Assembly: GCA_026391515.1 (NCBI GenBank) | Contig: JAPLEC010000427.1 | Coordinates: forward strand, 1-34,556 | Origin: Bacteroidia bacterium | GTDB taxonomy: Bacteria; Bacteroidota; Bacteroidia; Bacteroidales; VadinHA17 | Length of the DNA: 34,556 bases | Direction: 5' to 3' | In this document: piece by piece, positions 28,676 to 34,556 of the stretch | How the letters are laid out: each line of letters starts with the position of its first letter | Numbering within the stretch: position 1 is the first letter of the stretch | Program-made: the position numbers and the translations under genes | Notes under the pieces: generated by a model | What the model saw: only the letters and a program-made list of their open reading frames with translations | Told to the model about the DNA's origin: nothing | Databases searched by the model: none

Positions 28676-31519
28676 TCAGCTTTTCTTAAAATATTTTGTA
28701 AATAGTTTTTTAAGCTCTTCAAGTCTCACTGGCTTAGCGATGAATTCTTTTATACCTGATAATTCTGCTTTCCTTTTGGCATCAGGCATATTATCGGCTG
28801 TAAAAGCGACAATCAGAACTGTTTTGTCAATTGCCAGTATTTTTCTGGCCGAGTCAAATCCGCTCATCTCAGGTAAAATAAGATCCATAAAAATCAGGTC
28901 GTATTTCTTATTTTTTGCGGCAATAAAACCGGCATAACCATCATCAGCAAAATCAAAGGAATATCCCAGTGTTTTTAGCATGGTCCCTATTACTTTTTGA
29001 TTCATTTTATTGTCTTCGACGATCAGGATTTTTATATCACTTTTAATATTACTTATATCAACAGACGAATTGATTGATTCCAGGTAAGGAAAGCTATCGT
29101 GAATTACTTCCATCAGCTCATTGTTGTCATATGGTCTGACAAGGTAATGATCAATTCCCAATGTAATGCATTTCAAATAATTACCCTTCTGATCATTGGA
29201 ACTGAACATAATCAGAACGAGGCTGCTGGAGAGATCATTTTCCCAGATTGATTTTGCAACATCAAATCCATTGAATCCAACATCATCAAGTATTACAATA
29301 AGGTTATATTTGTCGGTAGAGACGTTCAAGTTAGATTTTATTTGATCGACTGTTGATTTCTGATATGATGTAACAGAAACGGTCAGCCCTAATTTGTGAA
29401 GAGAACTCAGGATTTCTTCGTCTCTTGATTGCGGAGCTGTAATAATAAGGGCTTTTATTTTATCGAATGATTTAATTCCTTTCTGATCAATGTTTTTAAT
29501 AATTCTGTCGTTTGAATAAGCTGTGACAGTAAACATTACTTTTGTTCCCTTGTTTCCGGGAAGACCTGAAGGGCTATCGGCAGTAAGTTCTCCGCCCATC
29601 ATTTCCACAAGCTGTTTTGCAAGAATAGTCCCAAATTCTGATTCGTCACTGCTTCTTACTGCTTTTGATTCAATATTTACAAAATCCCCAAATATTTTTT
29701 TCAGATTTGCTTTATCGAAACTTAGTCCGGTGTCAAGTAATTCAAAGCCCAGAGTTATTATTCCGTTTTCGTTGCTTTTCAGCCTGCATTTTAATTGTAT
29801 CGCTCCTTTTTCAGTATTTGAAGCTGAATAATTAATAAGATTGGTTAAAACCTGTCTTAACCTGAAAGGATCAGAAATAATGCTTTCCGGGACATTCTCA
29901 TCGATTGTACAGGAAAAAATAACGTCTTTATCATCTATATAAGTATTTGCAAGATCCGTACAATAACTAATCTCTTCTCTTAGGTTAAACGGGATTTCAT
30001 CAAGGATCATTTTGCCGGTTTCAATTTTAGAAAAGTCAAGGATATCATTGATTATATTCAGCAGAACTTCAGTTGATCTTCGCAAAAGAGTAATTATTTC
30101 CTTGACATCATCCGTGATTGCCTGTTTATTGAGAATGTCTGTCATTCCGATGATTCCGTTTAACGGGGTCCGGATTTCATAGCTCATTCTTGCAAGAAAC
30201 TCAGATTTCGCAATATTGGCTTTTGCTTCCTGTTTTCTAGCTGATTCCAGCATGGTAACATCAATCAGGATCTCCATTGTTGCTTCTTCTCCCATAAAAA
30301 TAACAGGAATGCTGTTTCTGTAGAGTACAATTTCGCCGATTTCTTTCTTAATTATTACAAATTGATCAGGATTAAATGTTCCGCTCAGGTTCTTTGAGAA
30401 GTATTCACTGACCTCGGATACAGATGTCTCGGGGAATATTTTCCCCCGCATTTCAGATTCGCCTGAGTATGAATACTGAGTCGCAGCAACTTTGTTTGCT
30501 TTTATTATTTCACGATTCTTATTATGTATAATTACTCCTACCGGCATTTCTTCAATCAGGGTGAAGAGCATTTTTTCCGATTCACCCAGACGTTTTGTCT
30601 CTGATTTCTGTCTTTTTAGATATCTCCAGAAAATATAAATGATAATCTGAATAAGCAGTAGTGTACCAAAAACAATAAAAAGCGAGTTTCTGATCAGGTA
30701 TTTTTGAAAAAAATCGGTTGGAGCTGAAAAAACAAGACCAATGTTTCTTTGAATAAGTTGAGTTGAATAATATGATGAGATAATTTCTTTTGTTTTCCCG
30801 TCAAATATAGCCTTGTGTATGGTATTTGCTATTGAGCCTGATTCAATAGCAGAGGTGATTTCCCCAATTTCAGAGTAGGTAATTTTGTTGCCGAAATTAT
30901 TATAAACGATTTCTCCTGAATCACTTACAACCCATTGCCATTGATAATCCTTAAGATTAAAAACAGAAAATATTTCATTAAAGTATTTCTGATAATTAAT
31001 AGAAACAACAATGTTTCCGATTGTAATATTGTTCTTTATCAGAGGTAAATAATAATCAAATGTTTTGTTCTCCAGGACTAGTTTTTCCATCTCAAGAATT
31101 TCTCCCTGCACATGAAGGACAAACGTTTGTTCAAGCCAATCTCCCGTATCGTCTTTCTTTAAGGTGTATTCATTCCTTTTATCATCATAAAGTTTCATTC
31201 CGGTAACCAGATCCTGATACTTTGAAAAGAATAATTTCATGTTTTCCTTAGCTCTGTATTGTTTTTCGTTATCAGTGAAAAAAAGAGCCAGATCATCCGA
31301 GAAACTTATCTTATTAAGATCGCTTAAGAAATTATTGTTGGTATTATCCACAGAGAGACCTACTATCTGTACCTGCCGGTCAAGTAATGTCGTAATATAA
31401 TTTATCTGCTTGTTATACAGGTTTCTGTAATAGAAGAAATTAGCCAGCATTATCACAACAAATGCTGAATAGACAAAAATCAATAGCTTTTTCATTTGTG
31501 AATAATATACGGCTGTCAA
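28676..31519 (-). CDS. Hybrid histidine kinase-like protein with two receiver domains; kinase core degenerate (H-box His to Tyr)
   Basis: N-terminal TM and sensor region, PAS-like segment, EFLARMSYEIRTPLNGIIGMTDIL (His to Tyr), SDPFRLRQVLTNLINYSASNTEKG, degenerate REC1, intact REC2 ILIVEDNKMNQ...LIFMDLILPEMSGFD...IAKPV. Confidence 0.9.
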   Translation of the reverse strand: MTAVYYSQMKKLLIFVYSAFVVIMLANFFYYRNLYNKQINYITTLLDRQVQIVGLSVDNTNNNFLSDLNKISFSDDLALFFTDNEKQYRAKENMKLFFSKYQDLVTGMKLYDDKRNEYTLKKDDTGDWLEQTFVLHVQGEILEMEKLVLENKTFDYYLPLIKNNITIGNIVVSINYQKYFNEIFSVFNLKDYQWQWVVSDSGEIVYNNFGNKITYSEIGEITSAIESGSIANTIHKAIFDGKTKEIISSYYSTQLIQRNIGLVFSAPTDFFQKYLIRNSLFIVFGTLLLIQIIIYIFWRYLKRQKSETKRLGESEKMLFTLIEEMPVGVIIHNKNREIIKANKVAATQYSYSGESEMRGKIFPETSVSEVSEYFSKNLSGTFNPDQFVIIKKEIGEIVLYRNSIPVIFMGEEATMEILIDVTMLESARKQEAKANIAKSEFLARMSYEIRTPLNGIIGMTDILNKQAITDDVKEIITLLRRSTEVLLNIINDILDFSKIETGKMILDEIPFNLREEISYCTDLANTYIDDKDVIFSCTIDENVPESIISDPFRLRQVLTNLINYSASNTEKGAIQLKCRLKSNENGIITLGFELLDTGLSFDKANLKKIFGDFVNIESKAVRSSDESEFGTILAKQLVEMMGGELTADSPSGLPGNKGTKVMFTVTAYSNDRIIKNIDQKGIKSFDKIKALIITAPQSRDEEILSSLHKLGLTVSVTSYQKSTVDQIKSNLNVSTDKYNLIVILDDVGFNGFDVAKSIWENDLSSSLVLIMFSSNDQKGNYLKCITLGIDHYLVRPYDNNELMEVIHDSFPYLESINSSVDISNIKSDIKILIVEDNKMNQKVIGTMLKTLGYSFDFADDGYAGFIAAKNKKYDLIFMDLILPEMSGFDSARKILAIDKTVLIVAFTADNMPDAKRKAELSGIKEFIAKPVRLEELKKLFTKYFKKS

Positions 31520-31561
31520 AGTATATAAAGATACGTTTAAATCCTCAATTAAAATATTATC

Positions 31562-32488
31562 TCAACGGTATTTCCTGTTTTCATCCTCAAGGATATTGAG
31601 ATAGCTTTTGTAGCGCAAAGGATCTATGAGCTTGTTTTCAACTGCATTTCTGACAGCACAGTCAGGTTCATCAAGATGAAGACAATTATAAAACCTGCAA
31701 TTTTTTGAAATTCTGAATATTTCCGGGAAAAAATGATAAATTTCATTCCTGTTCATATCTACAACACCAAATCCCCTGATACCGGGAGAATCGATAATAA
31801 ATCCCTCAAAAGGCATTTTATGCATTTCGGGAAATGTGGTAACATGCTTACCCTGTTTATGATAATCAGATACTTCTTCAGTTTTTAAATTAAGTGCCGG
31901 ATTTAATATGTTTAATAATGTAGTTTTCCCTACTCCGGAATTACCTGCAATGAGACTGATCCTGTCTTTCATTTTTTCTTTCAGAATATCAGTCCCGGAG
32001 TTGCTGATCAGTGATAATCTGAAACACTCATACCCTATTTTACTGTAGAGTGAGATTAGATACTCCATGCGTTCTGTCTCCTTTTTCCCATACAGATCAA
32101 CTTTATTGATAATAATGTTAGCAGGCACCCTGTAGGCTTCAGCAGTGATCAGAAATCTGTCAATGAATTCGACTGGTGTTTCAGGAAGTATTATCGTTAT
32201 CATCAGGAATGCCTGGTCAATGTTTGCTGCAATTATCTGGGATTCCTTTGAAAGATTTGAAGCTTTCCTGAGGATATAATTCTTACGTTCAAGAACTTCA
32301 GTAATTATACCTGAATTTGTACTTCTTTCAAATTCAAATAAAACATTGTCACCTACCGCAACAGGATTTGTTGTCCGAAGCTCTTTTACCCGGAATTTGC
32401 CTTTGATGGTACATCCAATTACTTCTCCTTTTTTATTCAGAACTTTGTACCTGCTTCCTGTTGATTTTATTACAAGACCTTTTTCCAA
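31562..32488 (-). CDS. rsgA: Ribosome small-subunit-dependent GTPase A
   Basis: Circularly permuted GTPase: INKVDLY (G4), GNSGVGKTTLLN (G1), DSPGIRGFGV (G3); zinc motif CRFYNCLHLDEPDC. Confidence 0.96.
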   Translation of the reverse strand: MEKGLVIKSTGSRYKVLNKKGEVIGCTIKGKFRVKELRTTNPVAVGDNVLFEFERSTNSGIITEVLERKNYILRKASNLSKESQIIAANIDQAFLMITIILPETPVEFIDRFLITAEAYRVPANIIINKVDLYGKKETERMEYLISLYSKIGYECFRLSLISNSGTDILKEKMKDRISLIAGNSGVGKTTLLNILNPALNLKTEEVSDYHKQGKHVTTFPEMHKMPFEGFIIDSPGIRGFGVVDMNRNEIYHFFPEIFRISKNCRFYNCLHLDEPDCAVRNAVENKLIDPLRYKSYLNILEDENRKYR

Positions 32489-32550
32489 ATGTTCATTGGT
32501 TTATAACAAAATTAAATCCTTTTTATTCATCCTCTGCGGCAGAAATGAAA

Positions 32551-32619
32551 ATCCTTTGTGAATCCTGGTCCTTTGTGGTTAAAAAGAAATATTATTTAAC
32601 CACTAAGAGCACAAAGGAA
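32551..32619. repeat. Dispersed inverted repeat of the CACTAAGAGCACAAAG family
   Basis: tcctttgtGTGGTTAAAaagaaatattaTTTAACCACtaagagcacaaagga-type palindrome. Confidence 0.75.
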
Positions 32620-32622
32620 TCA

Positions 32623-32841
32623 CGATAGCTATGTAATACTTCAGAATTAAAGTAACAATTTCTATTCTCAATGTTAACTACCCCCTTTCTTATTTCCCCC
32701 AGGGGGGAAAGGATTTATTTGGCTTCCCGCCTCAGCGGGATTGGGAAGGGGGTATTTTGAATTAATAAGGAAACAAAACAAACTAAGGAGAAGTATTTAA
32801 TAAAACTGTTACATGAATTGTGAAGAAATACATAGCTATCG
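32623..32841. repeat. About 220-bp intergenic element with imperfect ~43-bp terminal inverted repeats enclosing a GC-rich palindromic repeat
   Basis: Left CGATAGCTATGTAATACTTCAGAATTAAAGTAACAATTTCTATT; right arm reverse complement CGATAGCTATGTATTTCTTCACAATTCATGTAACAGTTTTATT; centre accccctttc...ccCCCGCctcaGCGGGattgggaagggggt. Confidence 0.6.
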
Positions 32842-32878
32842 GGACACTAAGAGCACAAAAGAAATAAGTCTGTTCTCG

Positions 32879-34105
32879 TTAATTATCCGAAGCCATCAGC
32901 AGGAATGGCTTCATTTCAAAGCTGTGATAATATGGTCTCAGCCTTTCAGTGTTATAATCTGATAATTTGACAATCTTCTTTGATGATGCTACAACATCAA
33001 TTGGCACATTGTCGTAACGGCCGTTTTGGAGCACAACAATACGACCATGAACACCTTTAAGTATAAGGTCAAGAGCCAGGTTTCCATAAGCCATCGGTAC
33101 AATCGAATCAAGGAAATCCGGATCGCCGCCACGAACCATATAGCCAAGCTTCTGGTTGATGATATTGATAGTTTTGCCGTTATTGTATTTTCCGGATAAT
33201 TCTTTTATTTTCTGTGAAACAACGTCTCCAATACCTCCCAGTTTAGCATGTCCGTATGCATCCTTTTCGCTATCGGTAAAGATCATCTCGCCGCCTTTGA
33301 ACATTGCTCCTTCAGAGACAAGAACTATTGAATACTTGCTGGGGTTTTGATTCCTGTCTTCAACAAGAAGTTTTGTAAGTAATTCAATATCAAATTTATA
33401 TTCTGGTATTACACATCGGTTTGCCGAACCGGCCATAGTAGGAAGCATTGCAGTAAATCCGGCATAACGACCGAATACTTCAAGGACCATAATTCTTTCG
33501 TGTGACCCGGCTGAGGTCCTCAGGGTATTCGTCATTTGGATGGTTCGTGTTACACAGGTGCTGAAGCCTATGCAGTAATCTGTACCCGGAACATCGTTAT
33601 CCATTGTTTTTGGAATTGCGACAACTTTGACACCTTTTTTGTAAAGATGGACTCCATAACTAAGAGTATCATCTCCGCCAATAGGAACCAGATAATCAAC
33701 GCCAAGCCATTCAAGGTTTTTAATTATCTCGGGGGTAAGGTCATTCATTTCTGCATTATAGGTTCCCTGAAGATGTTCAGGGACGGTGGATTTTGACATG
33801 TGGCTGGGCCGTGTTCTTGATGTGTGCAGAAAAGTCCCTCCTGTCCGGCCGGCTTTATTAACGACATTATCTGATAATATCTCGTAACAGTTGCTGTTGT
33901 CTGCTTTGATATCCCTGATTATTTCTGTAATACCTGCCCAGCCTCTGCGCAGCCCTATTACTTTATAACCTTCTCGGTTTGCGCGTATTGTAACTGCACG
34001 TATTGCCGGGTTAAGACCCGGAACATCTCCTCCTCCGGTTAGAATAGCAATAATCCCTTTTGTCTTCGGTATTGAAATGTTGCTTAGCTTTTCCTTTGTT
34101 GCCAT
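32879..34105 (-). CDS. 6-phosphofructokinase family, likely PPi-dependent type by motif
   Basis: AILTGGGDVPGLNPAIR, PIGGDDTLSYG, PKTMDNDVPGTDYCIGFSTC. Confidence 0.93.
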   Translation of the reverse strand: MATKEKLSNISIPKTKGIIAILTGGGDVPGLNPAIRAVTIRANREGYKVIGLRRGWAGITEIIRDIKADNSNCYEILSDNVVNKAGRTGGTFLHTSRTRPSHMSKSTVPEHLQGTYNAEMNDLTPEIIKNLEWLGVDYLVPIGGDDTLSYGVHLYKKGVKVVAIPKTMDNDVPGTDYCIGFSTCVTRTIQMTNTLRTSAGSHERIMVLEVFGRYAGFTAMLPTMAGSANRCVIPEYKFDIELLTKLLVEDRNQNPSKYSIVLVSEGAMFKGGEMIFTDSEKDAYGHAKLGGIGDVVSQKIKELSGKYNNGKTINIINQKLGYMVRGGDPDFLDSIVPMAYGNLALDLILKGVHGRIVVLQNGRYDNVPIDVVASSKKIVKLSDYNTERLRPYYHSFEMKPFLLMASDN

Positions 34106-34207
34106 ATTCCTTATTTTTTTAAGACCTCAAAAATATAATATTTTAAGATTATTTTGATGGATTAACTGCAATATTTACCCGTTTGATATAAGGTGAGATG
34201 AATTACT

Positions 34208-34556
34208 CTATCCTCTTTTTGAAAGGATTTCAAGCTTGTTAATATCAACCACTTCAATGGTTTTACCAAACATTTTAATGATTTCTTCCTTTTTAAAATC
34301 AGAGAGTGTCCTGATCACATTGGCAGTGCTCATACCTATATAGTCTGCAATCTCCTGGCGTGAAACAGGAAGGTCGAAAATTCTGGTATTATAAATTTCT
34401 TTGGTAAAATATAAGAGAACAAATGCAACCCGGCCAACAAGATTTTTTTGCCTTATGTCAAGTGTTTGATTTATAATCTTATCATTGATTTTGGAAATTT
34501 TTGTCAGCAGACCCATGGCAAATCCACCATTCTTCATAAAAAGGTTTTTGATAAAC
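34208..34556 (-). CDS. Crp/Fnr-family transcriptional regulator, C-terminal part (gene runs off the right edge)
   Basis: HTH segment LPVSRQEIADYIGMSTANVIRTLSDFKKEEIIKM; frame is open upstream of the listed ATG to the window edge (FIKNLFMKNGGFAMGLL). Confidence 0.9.
   Translation of the reverse strand, partial: FIKNLFMKNGGFAMGLLTKISKINDKIINQTLDIRQKNLVGRVAFVLLYFTKEIYNTRIFDLPVSRQEIADYIGMSTANVIRTLSDFKKEEIIKMFGKTIEVVDINKLEILSKRG

Overview
This window looks like a chromosomal segment from a member of the Bacteroidota. I judge this from gene content and codon usage, a TTTG-N19-TATATTTG promoter, LytTR and SusC-less ECF loci, and GC-rich dispersed intergenic repeats in an AT-rich background. The left end is an ATP synthase operon on the minus strand: bactofilin, AtpZ/I-like, membrane protein, atpB, atpE, atpF, atpH, atpA (partial). 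Next come a fabH/plsX/rpmF/DUF177 cluster, a LiaF-like membrane pair with a LytS/LytTR two-component system, yidD, a methyltransferase, an FtsX/MacB-type ABC cassette with a LolA-like protein and an outer-membrane barrel, a GH16-like protein, an ECF sigma operon, a ThiF/MoeB-like E1 protein, an AsmA-like protein, a sensor kinase, a U32 peptidase, mnmH/selU, a large hybrid kinase, rsgA, a PFK and the end of a Crp/Fnr regulator. I found no rRNA, tRNA, CRISPR array, transposase or phage module. The observations most worth following up are: (1) a hybrid histidine kinase whose phospho-acceptor His is Tyr and whose N, G1 and G2 boxes and first receiver are eroded, while its last receiver is intact; (2) an atpH ORF that appears to have lost an internal segment plus frame, leaving its conserved C-terminal tail out of frame downstream; (3) a GH16-fold protein with both catalytic Glu residues replaced, fused to a tandem helical repeat domain; (4) a PFK with the PPi-type GGDD/PKTMDND signature; (5) several families of dispersed structured intergenic repeats. 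All alignments were made by eye from memory of the families.
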